Below the pieces are notes generated by a model that ran no database searches, was not told the origin of the DNA, and was given only the letters and a program-made list of their open reading frames with translations. Below, piece after piece: positions 1 to 12,812 of a stretch of DNA of 64,000 nt. The stretch is taken from positions 865,406 through 929,405 of the forward strand of contig CAJNOI010000003.1 of NCBI GenBank assembly GCA_905250115.1. Direction: 5' to 3'. The DNA comes from Adineta steineri. Its lineage: Eukaryota; Rotifera; Eurotatoria; Adinetida; Adinetidae. Within the stretch, counting starts at the first letter, position 1; every line of letters begins with the position of its first letter. A program made the translations under genes and the position numbers.

Positions 1-1863
1 ATTTCTTGATCAATTCATCGAACACCTTAAATAAACAATATATTATTAAATATAAATGGTATTGAATGATATTTACTAGTGTTATATCATTTTTATTGAT
101 TGTATTATAAACACAATGGGTAACAAATTTCATCGCTCTATAAAAAAGAAATTTAGTCTTGGTAGAAGATGTTTAAATTAATTATCAATTTTATCTAAAG
201 AAACAATAATTTATGGCGATAAATAATCATTAGAATTTTTATATTTGGTCTGTATTGTATATTATAACAATGTGTTTGCACTATGGAATATTCTGTAGAA
301 AAATTGAGGCAATTTTTAAGTCTTAAAAGAAAAAATTATTGTTGTTATATATAGTCGTAGAATCACATTTAGATAGAGTTAGATGATATAGAAAATCTTT
401 TGTACTTGGATCGATAAGTATTTCATGCTAACATTATATCAAAGATTATTTATGATATCGAAGTAATATATACATACGGCTATCGCATCTCTTTGATTTG
501 AAAAAGTATAATATACTTAAATCATTTATTGGAATTGTGCTCTAAAATGTATTAGAAATAATGATAATACGAACAAATTTTTCTTTAGTTGATAGTTCAC
601 TCTATGATTGAAGTGGAACAAACATGTATACCTCGATTCTTTTCATGATAAGTTATATCATTATTTTCAATCAAGATCAACAAGGCTTCAGGCAAAAATC
701 AGTATATTACTTCCAGACTATTCATATAAAAATAATTAATTTATTTTTACTTTAATTAAAATATTCATTGAATCACGTGTATCATGTAAACGTTTAAATT
801 TAATAGCAAGGTATGGGTGTGAGCGTCTTTCTCACCATTTTCTACATAATGAACAGTTATCATTACAAACTCTTGATTTTTCCTAAAAAAACAACCATCC
901 GCTACCGATCTAGAAGATCAATTCGTTGATTTCGATTGATTAATTAATTTATGTACCACGAGCAGAAATATTCATAAGTTGTTCTCGCTAAAACTATTGA
1001 TAAATTATTTTTCGTTCATCGATTTTCTACGATAAAAACTATGATCACAATCATTCAACAAAGAGAAAAATAATTACGATGTCTGATTGTCATGATTTAA
1101 CAAAACATTTGTAATTACAAAAATAATATTGACCTACATTGTTAACCGTTGAAACTTACATAATGAGATTTTTTTTACAAATAATTCCTTCATTTAATAC
1201 TATTGAGTATGACGAACGATGGTATAAAATCGCTTTTTCAACAAAACAACATTATTAACAGCAATAGAAACGTTGTTATTTTATATAAGTTAATAGACTT
1301 TTAGTACAAAATATTAACAGTGTGTCATAAGACAACCATTATCAGTCATTATTGATTAATGTTTCGATAAACGAAAAGTGATGTTGATTGAATTGGACAT
1401 TTTTACGTCAAATATTAAAATCGAATCAATAATTGACCTTCAAGAAAAGAGAGCTCTATACATGTTATCTTCAACAAACAGTTTTATATGATTTATTCTA
1501 ATGAAACAAGTGAATCTAATTTTGAAAATAGACTTTCTATAGTCGTAAAACTTGAATTCTTAGAAATATGGTAGCATATGACATCGAAATTTTCTATAGT
1601 GTTAATTCATGAACCGTACATTTGTGTATATTCCAGAAGAAAAAGCAGGATAATTTAATTATATGAATAATAAGATTGACTAATTCAATATAGAAAAATA
1701 GAAAGAATTCATAATAATACTAGACAGTCTAATTTCTTAAGAATAAGAATTACGGTTGTTTATCAACTATGAACTTGTTATTGAAAATACTTAGAAGAGT
1801 TCTTAGTGTAAATGACCCTATTATTTAAAATATAATAAAAAAATATAAACTCTACGTAGTATT
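1..1863. other. AT-rich intergenic sequence, no gene seen
   Basis: No recognisable protein, splice pattern or RNA gene was seen on either strand. The sequence is AT-rich and broken by frequent stops. It is downstream of the FMO gene, whose stop codon is at 1864–1866, so the right end probably holds that gene's 3' UTR. Confidence 0.6.
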
Positions 1864-3748
1864 TTATAGAAAAACTTGATATAAAATAATAGATAACAGT
1901 AGAAAACATATAATAGAAAACATTGGTGCCCATTCAAGTTGAAATTTTCCTTGTTGTTTATTGCGTCCAGCACATAGAGGATATTCGACTCTATAAAATG
2001 AAAATAAAAAACTCTAGGATATGAAATAATATATGTTTTTACCTTTCATTTTGTGTTAAGATGGCATCTCGAGCACCTTCCCATTGATTTGGACCTTGCA
2101 AACGATATCGATAAGGTGTAAACGCTCCCGATAATAAACTCCAACCAAGTTTAAAATCATTCAATAAAAACTTGACTAGAAAATGGAAAGATTTTCAATA
2201 TTGCACAAATTTTATTTTTCGATCTTACATATACCTGGTCGACAACCAACTTGATCAGCTATTTCATCACAATAATCTACATAATCAACTTCAACAGTAT
2301 GTCGAGGTGATGAAACATATCTTTCCGCCATTCGATGAATTTTCTCATCGATATCTTCATCCATCATGAGACGTGATGGCAGTTTTAATTCGCCTTTAAA
2401 TACTCGAATAGCCCAACGTGCTTGAAGTTCTGTTATAGGATTAATTGCACCTAATGGTTGAATAAGACCCATAACAGCAAGTGTTGGATGAGTCATATGA
2501 GATGGCCAAACATATTTATAAAGTCGAATCTATTAAAAGATATAAAGAATTTTGAATATATTAAATTTTTCTTCATGTTAATACTTTGTTGTCTTGAACA
2601 GTAAGAATTTTTTCATCTAAATATGGAAATACAATACTAAAACCTGTTGCCATAAGTATACAATCGACATGATCAATTTTTGTACCATCAGTAAATATGA
2701 CACCATGACCATCAGCTGTAAATTCTTTTATATTTGGTTTAACTATTACAGCACCACATATGATTCGATTAGGTAAATCATCATTTAAACATGTATGTTG
2801 TTCTAAAGAAAACAAAATTTTTAAGTTTATTAAGATACAACACAAAAGAATATTTCAATAACATACGTAAAGGACGATGATTAGGTTTAAGATTATATAA
2901 TTCATGATTAAATCTTTTACTTAATTCTCTTTCCAACATCCAATTTGTTAACGATGGAAAATAATTCTGAATTGCTGCAGTCATTGAATTTGTTGCATAC
3001 ATATCTAATGGCCAACCATTAGGTCCAACACGATTCAAAACCCATGTACCACGGCGAGTACTTAGATAAACCTGTTTGGCAAAACGACCTAATTCTACAA
3101 CCATATCTGCTCCAGAATTGCCAATACCAATAACAACTACAGTTTTATCTTCAAAACCATGAGGAGTTTTATATTGCCAACTATGTAATTTTTGACCTAA
3201 TAATTAATTCTTATAAAAATCTGATATTTAAATTTAAATATTTTACCTTTAAAATTATCTAAGCCCGGAAAATCAACCCATCTTGGATGTGCATGATGTC
3301 CAGTTGCTAACATAACTGTATCATATTTTTCGCATATTTCATTAGATTCCTCTTCTGCATCAACACTGAATATCATCCAACAACCTGTTTGTTCATAATC
3401 AACAGCAGGTTGAATACGAGTAACACGTCGTCGAAAACGAATATAGCCTTTTAAATTAAATTTTTCTGCATACATTCGAAAATATGATAATAATTTCGTA
3501 TTATGCATATAATTTGGATATTCAATTGGTGGTGGATAATCACTAAATGCCATAAATTCTTTCGATGTATTAATTACTGTAGATTTCATAACGCTTGCTT
3601 TGCCATCTACTGCATTGGCATCATAATTCCAAAGTCCACCAATATCATTAGTCATTTCATAACATACTGGTGTTAGACCACCATCCAAACAACATTTAAT
3701 ACAAATTAAACCGCTTACACCACCACCAATAATAGCTACTGTTTTCAT
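1864..3748 (-). CDS. Flavin-containing monooxygenase (FMO1–5 type), six coding exons
   Basis: Predicted NADPH- and FAD-dependent oxygenase of soft nucleophiles (N- and S-oxygenation), anchored in the ER membrane. Exons on the minus strand are 3748–3247, 3196–2867, 2802–2585, 2529–2235, 2175–2043 and 1990–1864. Joined, they give 535 codons (534 aa), close to the roughly 533 aa of vertebrate FMOs. An N-terminal FAD Rossmann motif GGGVSG follows MKTVAII, and a second dinucleotide motif, GIGNSGAD, opens exon 2. Exon 3 carries the LMATGFS motif. The last exon ends in a hydrophobic tail (MFSIICFLLLSIILYQVFL), the usual FMO membrane anchor. An upstream in-frame ATG at 3763 would add five residues. 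I prefer 3748 because it places the FAD motif at the family's normal distance. All introns have GT–AG ends. I cannot assign a vertebrate isoform number. Confidence 0.93.
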
Positions 3749-3763
3749 ACTAAAACAATTCAA

Positions 3764-4209
3764 TAAATACGTAGTTATTCTAACTACTGGGAAAAAATCA
3801 TTATTACGTATATATAAATCAAGTATAATGTATTAGTTCGTTTTACTTCGTTTTTATAATAAAAATTCACCTACTTTACCTTTTTCTTATGATAATAAAA
3901 ATCAAAAAAATCTTTCTTATGCTTATATTATCAGCTACTACTTTCTAAAGAACGAAAAATGTGTATGCACGATACACTGGATGACTCATCAATAGTGCAC
4001 GAATAGGACAATTAAATACCTGCATTTTAGTTTGATCAGTCCGCAATAGAGATATTTAAAATTTTTATTAGTATGTTATTTATAGACGACCTTGTATACG
4101 CGCACTTCCGTATCGTTCCTTTTTATTAGTCATAAATACGCGATTACAATCGATCTTTTCTCTTCGATTACATTATATAATAAAAACAAGTTGTCGTTTC
4201 TTTATATTA
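3764..4209. other. Spacer between FMO and coiled-coil gene
   Basis: About 445 bases of AT-rich sequence between the FMO start and the 3' end of the next minus-strand gene. It probably contains the FMO promoter and the neighbour's 3' UTR. No defined motif was recognised. Confidence 0.5.
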
Positions 4210-4694
4210 TCAATTTTTATTACGAGATAAAATATTTTTAGTATTCGAAGAAGGATTAGTCTGTAATTTAGTTAGACACATTTGAAGTTGTTCAATAATA
4301 TCTTTTAATTTCTTTTCAAGTTGATCATTGGCTGAATCATTTTGAGTAGTTAATGATGTATCAAGACGTTGCAATGTTTCTAATCGCGCAAGAAATTTAT
4401 TAATAAGCCAATATGTCTGTTCAACTGTAGTTTCATTCGTTGATTTGGTACCTAAATAATTATAATACAAAATTATCTAATCCGATAGCATAAAAATAAG
4501 GTTTGATCATTAAATTCTATAAAAACACTAAGATTTATATTATCTTTCTAACCGTATTGTTCTGCTTGTTCTGCCAATTGTTCAAGTTGAAATAATTTAA
4601 AAATTTTATCATCTGATGACATTATATCAATATCTTCCATCATTTGAGAGAATGTAGGTGGAGATGGTAACTCAAGTTTATTTTTCGTAGCCAT
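4210..4694 (-). CDS. Small acidic/coiled-coil protein, function unknown
   Basis: Two exons, 4694–4553 and 4451–4210, join in phase 1 to give 128 codons (127 aa). The N-terminal part is acidic and methionine-rich (FSQMMEDIDIMSSDD). The middle is helical (IFKLFQLEQLAEQAEQYG), followed by a predicted long amphipathic helix with Leu heptads (LINKFLARLETLQRLD and KKLKDIIEQLQMCLTKLQ) and a basic tail. I do not recognise the family. The size and shape suggest a subunit of a larger assembly held by coiled coils, but this is only inference. The gene lies head-to-tail between NAT10 and FMO, with about 155 bases to the NAT10 stop codon. The clean frame-preserving intron and the ATG in good position argue that it is real. 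Confidence 0.75.
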
Positions 4695-4849
4695 ATTAAA
4701 AAGAGATTCGAACTAAATCTACGAATTAAAAACAAATAAACAATAATATCGAAATCGTTCTTTCTTCATAATCAGTTTTAACAATATTTTTATTTTTTAT
4801 GAAACAAAACAAAAAAACATACACAAAAAACGGATGTTTTTCAAAACAA

Positions 4850-7800
4850 TTAAAATTTATTTTTTTTCTTTTTTGGCTTCTTTTTTGTAACATCAAAATG
4901 ACTTTCGATTTCTACATCTTTTCGTTTATTCAATGTTCTAAATAATAGAAAAAAAATTTATCTACTTTTTCATAAAATAAAAATAAAATTAAACAAACCT
5001 TGGTATAGAAATAATACCAGGATCATTTATACTTTTTAATTCTTCTTTCCACATTTCTTCACTACCATTGACTGCATATTTGGATAATTGTCTATCATGC
5101 ATTATTCGATCAATTTCTTCGGATTGTTGATTACGAATTGTTGCACCAAGTTCATTCTAATAAGAAAATTTTAGAAATATATATTCACAAGTAACGCTCA
5201 GCTCTTTCTCGTAGAAATGCATCCTCTTTACGTTTACGGAAAAATAGATTTTCCATGTTTTTTTGACCTCCCCCTCCCTCACGATGGTCACCCAACAGAT
5301 CTCAGATTCGAAATACCTCTAGAAATATCTTTTTCGAAAAATCGATTTCCGATGTTTTTTTTGACCCTGCAGACAGACAATTTATGTTTACTGGACTCTT
5401 CTGTATGAGAAACAGAATAAAAAAGAACATACCAATTCTTGTCGAAGTGATTTATCTAATGGTTGCATATTAACTGCATCTAATGAATTAACAAATGTTT
5501 TTCCTATTTCAGTTTCTTGTGTTGAATTTATTAACTAAAATAAAATAATTGATTTATATTTTTTGACTAAAGGAAATTCATACATCAATAATTTTCTTAA
5601 TGAGTTTATTGAATAGAGCTAATAATTGTGATTGTGGTAGATTAAGTTCTTTTTCAAGTTGTTCGATTGTTTTATATTGAAGACCAATACCAGCAATTAA
5701 TGCCATTTGAATAACAGTTAATTGTATAGGTAGACGATTTAAATAAAATAATCGAGCAAGAGTTGGTATAAGATCAAGTATTAAATGATAATCAACTAAA
5801 TTTCGTGTATAAGATTCTAAACGACGAAGATCATAATCAGTAAAATTTTGTTCAATTAATGAAGCAGTAAATTGTTCTTTTATTTCAGGAAAAACACCTT
5901 GTTGAATTAAATTAAGTACCATGCCTGGTGTAAACATTCGAAATTGATAACCAAATAATGAAATTATACGACGACGAAAATCTTGATAATATGAAAATAA
6001 CCATGGTGCTTGATCAGCTGCATGAATTGTTTTAAGCATTATACAGGAATATTCACCTGTAAGATCAGATGCTGTTTGACGTAAATATATGGGTAAAAAT
6101 TGATTTTTCTTCCAAAATTTTAATAAATCTGATGAAAGACCATAGGATACACCGAGATAATCAATGGCATGTGTTAAACGACGTTCACTTAGTTTTTGTA
6201 ATAATGGTGGAAGACCTTGTCGAGGTCGAAGTTCTTCTTTAAGTAATGGTAAATCATCATCGTCGATTATTTCAACTTGATCAGCTGTTGGTGATGATGG
6301 TGACTAAAAGAAATTATTCTAAATGATGAAGTTTTATTTTTCATTTTAAATATCTACCTTTTGTTTATCAAATTCATCGAGATTAATAATACGTCCTTGA
6401 AAATATTTTTCTAATAATTGTATTGCTCTTGTTCCATAACCCATTCGTTGATAATCAGGATGTGTTGCTAAACGAATAATTCTTACACCAGACATTTTTC
6501 CAAATGTATAATCTTGATAAGTTTGTGCAATAGTCCATGGAATAAGATCACCTGAATTTCGTTGACCATGTGTTAATTGACGTGCAACAGTTTCTTTTGA
6601 TAAATCACCTTCATAACAAACTTGAATAGCACATAAAATTTCAGGTAATTGATTTGAATCAACAATTGGACCAAGTAAACAATAAATATCATGACCTGGA
6701 GCATCCGATAACATTTGAAGATCATTTGGTGAATTTTTATAATGTGATGAAACAAACAAATACATTAAACGACGTAAAAATAATTCCGATGATTCATTAT
6801 AAGAAAATAATGTATCACGTTCAATACAATAAAGTGAACAAGAATCAAGTGATGGACATGAACCACGACTTGCTTTACTAAAAATGAAATCGGTTTTATT
6901 AAATTATATAAATAAAATAATTACTGTGATTTTGATGGATCTTGACAACAATCAAGACAAAGAAGATTATTAAGCCAGAATTCAATAGGATCATCAATAC
7001 CATATCGAATAGGTTCATTTAATTCCAATTCACTTAATGTACGATTATTTGTTGTTGATTTTGTTGCAGTTGTTAAAATCGCACTTTGTTGTCGTAATTG
7101 TTCAAGAAGTTTTAATGAAAGTGATCGTCCAGTACCTTCATATCCATTAATAGTTGATGAAAGAAATACTAAATAATTTGCACCAGTTAAAAATTGTTTA
7201 ACAAGTGGAAGAGGTATTGCTGCTGCTTCATCAATTATCAATAATTCACATTGACTAAGACGTGATGATTCATGTGGTTGAATATACTAGAAAAACAAAA
7301 AACACACTATATAACCAAAATGTTTCATGATTAGTAAATTAATATATTGAACGAACTTTCTCTCTAATGGACAAATAACGCTCGTCTGGAGACTCGCTGA
7401 GCTCTTTCTCGTAGAACCGATATGCCTTCGCTACCAGTAAACTATTTAGTCTAACAATCTCAAAAACTAACATCAGATTCGAAGTTCCTGCATCGAAAAA
7501 AATTCGATTTTCGATGTTTTTTTGACCCTGCGGACACACAATCAAGAAATCAGACAATTTATGTTTACTGGACTCTTCTGTACGAGAAAGAGAATAAAGA
7601 TGCAAAAGAAATTGAATAGAAGAATATTCAACATACTACAAATTGCATGTCGTGAAATTTCTTTCAACTTATGAATGATTTTATGTGTTATTTAGAAAAA
7701 AATATACTTGAATAATTTGTCGATGTTGTTTAGGTCGATGAATTGTTAATTGAATGATAATTTTTTCTTTATGATCATTGGATGAATATTGAATATCATA

Positions 7801-9095
7801 ATCAATATGATCTTGATAATCAAGTGCATTAAAACCTTTTAAAATAAATTCAAATAAAATTTTTAAATTCTCTGGTGCTGGTGAAGTAACATAAATATTC
7901 GAATATCTAAATAAAAATATGTATATTTATTTTGAAAGAATATTTTTTCTTATACCCAAATGCAATCGCTCCGGCAATAGCTAAACCAAGTGAAGCAGAT
8001 TTTCCTCGTCCACGTGGAGCAGTTATAGAACATGTATGTCGAAATGCTTTATCAGTAATTGAATCAAGTAATTTTAATAAAACTTTTCCTTGATCTAATG
8101 TTTTACAACAGTCAATTAAATGTCCAATTGGTTGTGTATCTTTTAATGAAAAACATAATTCTTTTAATTCAATTTGTTCACGTGTTAAACTATTTTCTTC
8201 TGTTTTAGCTGGTATAGGTTCAATAGTTAAACTTGAATTTGATGAACATGGTAATATATTAAGNNNNNNNNNNNNNNNNNNNNNNNNNNNNNNNNNNNNN
8301 NNNNNNNNNNNNNNNNNNNNNNNNNNNNNNNNNNNNNNNNNNNNNNNNNNNNNNNNNNNNNNNGATCATCAACAATTAAACATTGTTGACATGATGATAA
8401 ACTTAATATAAAACGTTCATTAAAACGTGGTTCTGTTTGTCGATGTAATTCTGTACGATAACGTGCATGAATATCCATTGTTAATGTATATAATTGTTTA
8501 AGTGAACGCATTGTTTGAAGAAGTAAAACAACTAAACCACCACCTTCAACTGTTTCAACTGTTCGTGCTAATAAATTTGGTGTTAATGCTTCGAAATCTT
8601 GTAAAACACACATTCCAAATGTTCGACCAAGAATTTTTGGTGTATCAGAATAGAATGTATAATGAATTTGTGTTGAAGAAAGAAAAACTTCAAATGGATT
8701 ATCATCATCACCACCACCACCGCCGCTCGTTGATCCAGTTGTTGCTTGTCGTTTTTTCATTTGTTTCATACGTTTTTTACGATGACTAAAATAGAAAACA
8801 TAGTTTTTCGTAGAAAATTACAAAAACTATTTTTTAACTAACGTTGAAAAATCAAGTTCTTTTTTGTAACACCATAAGACAGTTGGACGTGCTTTAACTT
8901 GCGCTTTCGAAAGCATATGATGAAGAATAACAACCTGAAGTAGAAGAATAATTAATTGAGAAAAAAAAAAGACATAAGATTAAATACCTGATCACGACCT
9001 TTATCTCCAACAACGACAATTAATGAACGATGGAATTGTTTCAATCCATTTTCAATTAATATACGTAAGCGATTATCAATTTTCTTTTTCACCAT
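4850..9095 (-). CDS. NAT10: RNA cytidine acetyltransferase NAT10/Kre33, ten coding exons
   Basis: ATP-dependent acetylation of cytidine (ac4C) in 18S rRNA and tRNA; a nucleolar factor of small-subunit maturation. Exons: 9095–8988, 8934–8843, 8785–7956 (holding an N gap), 7906–7708, 7286–6925, 6877–6358, 6303–5584, 5534–5433, 5156–4999 and 4937–4850. Family landmarks in order: the N-terminal segment VVILHHMLSKAQVKARPTVL; the Walker A region APRGRGKSASLGLAIAGAI; the helicase-like DEAA box IIDEAAAIPLPLVKQFL; STINGYEGTGRSLSLKLLEQ; SHYKNSPNDLQMLSDAPGH; and the GNAT acetyl-CoA motif ATHPDYQRMGYGTRAIQLLE. The tRNA-binding domain follows, then a Lys-rich C-terminus typical of the family. Length (about 1,030 aa without the Ns) matches human NAT10 (1,025 aa). 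Two enlarged introns carry copies of the same small transposon. Start chosen at MVKKKIDNRLRILIENGL. Confidence 0.95.
5202..5415. mobile_element. MITE family A, copy 1, inside a NAT10 intron
   Basis: The intron 5157–5432 is far longer than its neighbours and contains a block that matches the one at 7402–7592. Shared parts are the left end CTCTTTCTCGTAGAA, an internal TCAGATTCGAA, a block around TCGATTTCCGATGTTTTTTT, and a right end containing GACAATTTATGTTTACTGG. The right end (TATGAGAAACAG) is a decayed inverted copy of the left end. No coding capacity. Two copies in introns of one gene and inverted ends indicate a non-autonomous DNA transposon. I could not define a target-site duplication. 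Confidence 0.7.
7402..7592. mobile_element. MITE family A, copy 2, inside a NAT10 intron
   Basis: Lies in the 421-bp intron 7287–7707. The ends are inverted repeats: CTCTTTCTCGTAGAA on the left and TTCTGTACGAGAAAGAG on the right, identical over the outer 12 bases. It is better preserved than copy 1 at 5202–5415 and shares its internal blocks. A long open frame through this stretch has no resemblance to any protein and is an artefact of the element. Confidence 0.75.
8264..8363. other. 100-N assembly gap in NAT10 exon 3
   Basis: Exactly 100 Ns. On the minus strand the coding sequence reads ...CLIVDD, then the gap, then LNILPCSS. To keep frame the true missing length must be 2 modulo 3. In human NAT10, as I recall it, a single residue lies between these two motifs, so the real gap is probably about 2 bases and the N run is a placeholder. 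Confidence 0.85.
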
Positions 9096-9726
9096 CTAAA
9101 ATAAATCAATATTCTATATTTAAATTACAAAATCTTTCAATATGTATTATACAGAAGCTAAATGCTTTCAACTCGAAAAAAATCATTGTCCTATTGGTTA
9201 AAACTTTTTTCGAATACTTGTGTCTAACAAGAACCTTTCAAATGATGTTTATTATTTGATAAATTTCGTGAAAATTAAAAATATCCTAATAAATTTGATG
9301 AAGATAAACGTTAAGTTTATTATTCATGATAGAATTGCTAAACGAAAGATGTCGCTAAATATATTTATAATTTCATGTAAAATTATTTAAGAATTTGAGT
9401 AAATTGCATAAATATGATGAAATTTAAATAGAATTTTATTTTTTTATTATTTTATCCAATCAAAAAAGTTTTTTATAAAAGACTAAACATCAACCAGTTA
9501 GAATAAATCTTTTCTATGCATTCATTTGTTTTTACTTTTCTATTGAATTTTACCTCGATCTTATATTTTAGATCTTCTCTAACTATATATATTTTTTTGA
9601 GTGTGTGTGCGTGTGTTTTTCTTATATATTTTTATTATTCATCATCAAGTTAAACATAAATCATAGACAGTAATCATCATCAAAAGTATTAACCGGTGGT
9701 GCTTTTAAAGTACATATAGATCGATT
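9096..9726. promoter_or_regulatory. Shared divergent promoter region, NAT10 and PATL1
   Basis: The start codons of NAT10 (-) and PATL1 (+) face away from each other across 631 bases of AT-rich sequence that includes a GT-rich tract near 9600–9620. A bidirectional promoter is inferred from layout only. No specific factor sites were identified. Confidence 0.5.
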
Positions 9727-12552
9727 ATGAATACTAATACTGATGATTTGAACCTGATGATGACAGGAATTGCAATACCAGATGATGGAGAAGCAGATGT
9801 ATTAAATGATGAAACATTTGGTGATTGTGATTTAGAAGCAATTAAAATCAAATCGGATTTTGGTGAAAATGGCGAATTTCTTGGTGATAATCCATCAAGT
9901 GGTTTACCAGCTTTTTTTGATACAGATGTATCGGATCCAGGTGGAATATCTCTTGTTGATGATGATGATCAATCTCAATCGATTGATGCATTACTTGGTG
10001 AAGATCCAATGCGTTTTTCAACAACATCAATTAATCGTCGACCACCACCAGTTATTCAACAAACATCAACAAATCCATTATTTAATATGGCTATATCACA
10101 AGCACAAGAAAATAATCGGATGAATTTCTTTCCTCAACAACAACAACAACAACAACAACAACACCAACAACCGCAGGTGCCGCAACAGCAGCCGCCTCAA
10201 CAACAACCACCACCGCAACAAGTTCCACGTGTATCACCAATGACATTACCACAACAACAGATAAATTATCAATTATTAAAACAATTTGAGCAAATGTTAA
10301 TCAATAAACAGGTACCACCACAAGAAAGACTTCTTTATATTCAAGCTATGATGGAAAAAATGCAACGTGATTCAATCAATGCTCAACAACAGCATCAGCA
10401 ACAACAACAACAAATACAATTACAACAGCAACAACAAGCAGCAAGGGTAACGAATCTTTTCTTTTTCAATTGTAAGATTATAGTAAAATTCTATTTCTAT
10501 ACAGAACTCTACATAAAAATTATAATATAATATGAAAATGAACGTCTTTTCTTTTTCTGTTTATAGCTTATGAATATGAATATTAATGGTCCTGATCGAT
10601 ATCGTGACACAAACCCAAGTCGAGTTTTGAATAATCCTCTTCTATATGCTCAACGACAACAACAACAGCAACAACAGCAGCAGCAGCAACAACAACAACG
10701 TGAAGCATCTATGCGTTCAATGGCAATTGGTGAAATGTTGGAACGAGCTCGTTTAGCTGCTTCAAATGCTACAAATTCCAATAATTCACGATCTCAATCA
10801 CCAGGAGTTGGCAATACAGGATTGTCATCACAATTTATGGATGCAATTCAACGTTCTGACCAAATCCCAATCGTTGATAATCATCGAACAGCTGACTCGC
10901 CATCATCACCATTAGATACAGTTGTTAGTCCTTCACGTCATTCACGACAAAATCGTCCAGCAAAACATTATCCTCGTCCACCTCTTCTTAATACATGGCA
11001 AGGACGTGGTCCTAATCATGATGAATTCGCGGGTATGATGACTGATCGAGAAAAACAATGGGTTGTTAAAATTCAACTTCATCAAGTTTCTCAAACACAA
11101 GAAGAAGTATTTATTTTTTTTTGTTGAGAAAATTCTTAAACAAAACTATTTATTTCTTTTTTAGGATTATTATTTTCATAAATGGTCCCAACAAAAACGT
11201 CATATGCAACAAGTTCATGGTAATCAAGCAAATCGTCATGAACATCGAGGACAATATATCAGTTATCCTGTATTACAATTATTAAAATCAATTCAACAGG
11301 AGAAAGAGTAAATATTATTTATAAACAATATTTATTTATTTTGATTTCGAATTAATTTAGCCTTGCACAACGTTTATCTCAATCATCAACTCAAGCAACA
11401 TTTAGTAATGTTAATCCAGCACAATCATTACCATATGCATCACCTATACAAACACAACTTGGTAAACAATCGACAGCAACTCCTCGACATCCAAAATGTA
11501 TTCTTGATCTCGATGGTAAAATTTTTAAATAATTGTCGTACATAAATAAAATAGGAATTTTTTCATTTATAGGTCAATTTATATTAGGCGTCCAAACGAA
11601 TGCTATAACACATGATAAATATAGCTTAGGTTTATTATTAAATATTGAGAATATTCATCGAGATATTTTACGTCTTGATGATGATGATGATTTACCATCA
11701 ACACCAAATAAAACTCCAGTTGAAACAAATACATCAGATGGTTCAACACCGACAACAGCAATAGCTCCGACACCATCATCTTCATCAACATCATCATCAA
11801 CAATACTTGATTCCATCATTGATCGTTATTTAAATCATCCTGATTATTTATTTGCTGATATGTTTGCTCAATTTAATAAAGGACAAATATTACTTGAACG
11901 TCTATATCCATATTTAATAACAACAACATCAGTTACAAATCATCTTGAATTAATGCTTATACGTTTATATGGTTCATTAAATTATATGGTACGTCGTTGG
12001 TCAACAACATTTCATATTGAACCCATTGTTATGAATATGATTAGTCTTATGCAACAACAAATTAATATAAAAAAGACAACATTTGAACAATTATTATCTC
12101 AAGTTTATATTTATTATGATGAAAAAATCAAATCTAAACTCACAGAATTAAATACAACTGTATCATCAAGTCCATTTTCCGATCCAGTTTTGTTTACAAA
12201 TTCTCATACAGTGACAATTTTAATTGAACTTTTACTTACATTAGAACGTCGATGTTATTTATTACAAGGTATAAATTCTTCAACATTACCTGTACAATTA
12301 ATGCAACAATTACAACCACAATTACAATATCAATTATCTGAACATGTTCGTTTACTTGTTAATGATTTATGTCAATCGATTGTTGCTTGCTCACCACCAA
12401 CATATACACCAAAAAAAATGCTTAAACCATTTGCACAAGTACAACAACAACAATTTGCTTTACTTTGCAAATTTCTTCGTATACAAATACCACAACAAGT
12501 TTATGCTGCACTTGAGCCAAGACTTATTTTTTGTTGTATTAAGGATATATAA
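9727..12552 (+). CDS. PATL1: PAT1 homolog, mRNA decapping scaffold (P-body), five coding exons
   Basis: Scaffold that links deadenylated mRNA, the LSM1–7 ring and the decapping machinery in cytoplasmic P-bodies. Exons 9727–10446, 10567–11106, 11165–11307, 11361–11515 and 11573–12552 give 846 codons (845 aa), in the usual size range. The acidic N-terminus opens with the conserved pattern of the family (DETFGDCDLEAI). A Gln/Pro-rich low-complexity region follows, then the signature PRPPLLNTWQGRGPNHDEF and the middle-domain motif GMMTDREKQWVVKIQLHQV, which continues across an intron into EDYYFHKWSQQKRHMQQVHG. The long last exon encodes the helical C-terminal PAT1 domain (FNKGQILLERLYPYL). Two poly-Gln tracts are encoded by near-pure CAA/CAG runs at about 10134–10165 and 10651–10699, so length variation between alleles is likely. 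Confidence 0.92.
10131..10210 (+). repeat. CAA/CAG trinucleotide tract (poly-Gln) in PATL1
   Basis: A run of CAA codons followed by Gln/Pro-rich codons in exon 1 of PATL1. A second tract of mixed CAA/CAG lies at 10651–10699. Both are in frame and encode Gln runs of the low-complexity linker. Confidence 0.85.
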
Positions 12553-12812
12553 GTTGTTTGTAAATAGGTTCTTTCCTTTTTCTTCTTTTCTTTTTCTTTT
12601 TTTTGATTCTAGAACAAAATTAACGCCCATAAGTTAGAAAGAGACACATACAGAGTTTTTTTTTTATTATCTTTAATTTATTTCTATTTTTCTGTACTGT
12701 GTGAAATACGCGCAATCAGAAGAATGGAAATGATTAACATTGAAAGTAAAATAAAGAAGAACAGAACTTGATGGTTTTTAAAATTAAATATGAATGATTT
12801 TTGTTTTTTTTA
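12553..12812. other. Convergent 3' spacer between PATL1 and zinc-finger gene
   Basis: 260 bases of T-rich sequence between two stop codons of converging genes, probably both 3' UTRs. It includes long T runs. Nothing else was recognised. Confidence 0.5.

Noticed and set aside
5217-5408. 63-codon plus-strand open frame
   Set aside because: Also MITE family A sequence within a NAT10 intron.
7339-7605. 88-codon minus-strand open frame
   Set aside because: It lies in a NAT10 intron and is made of MITE family A sequence, inverted ends included. No protein resemblance.
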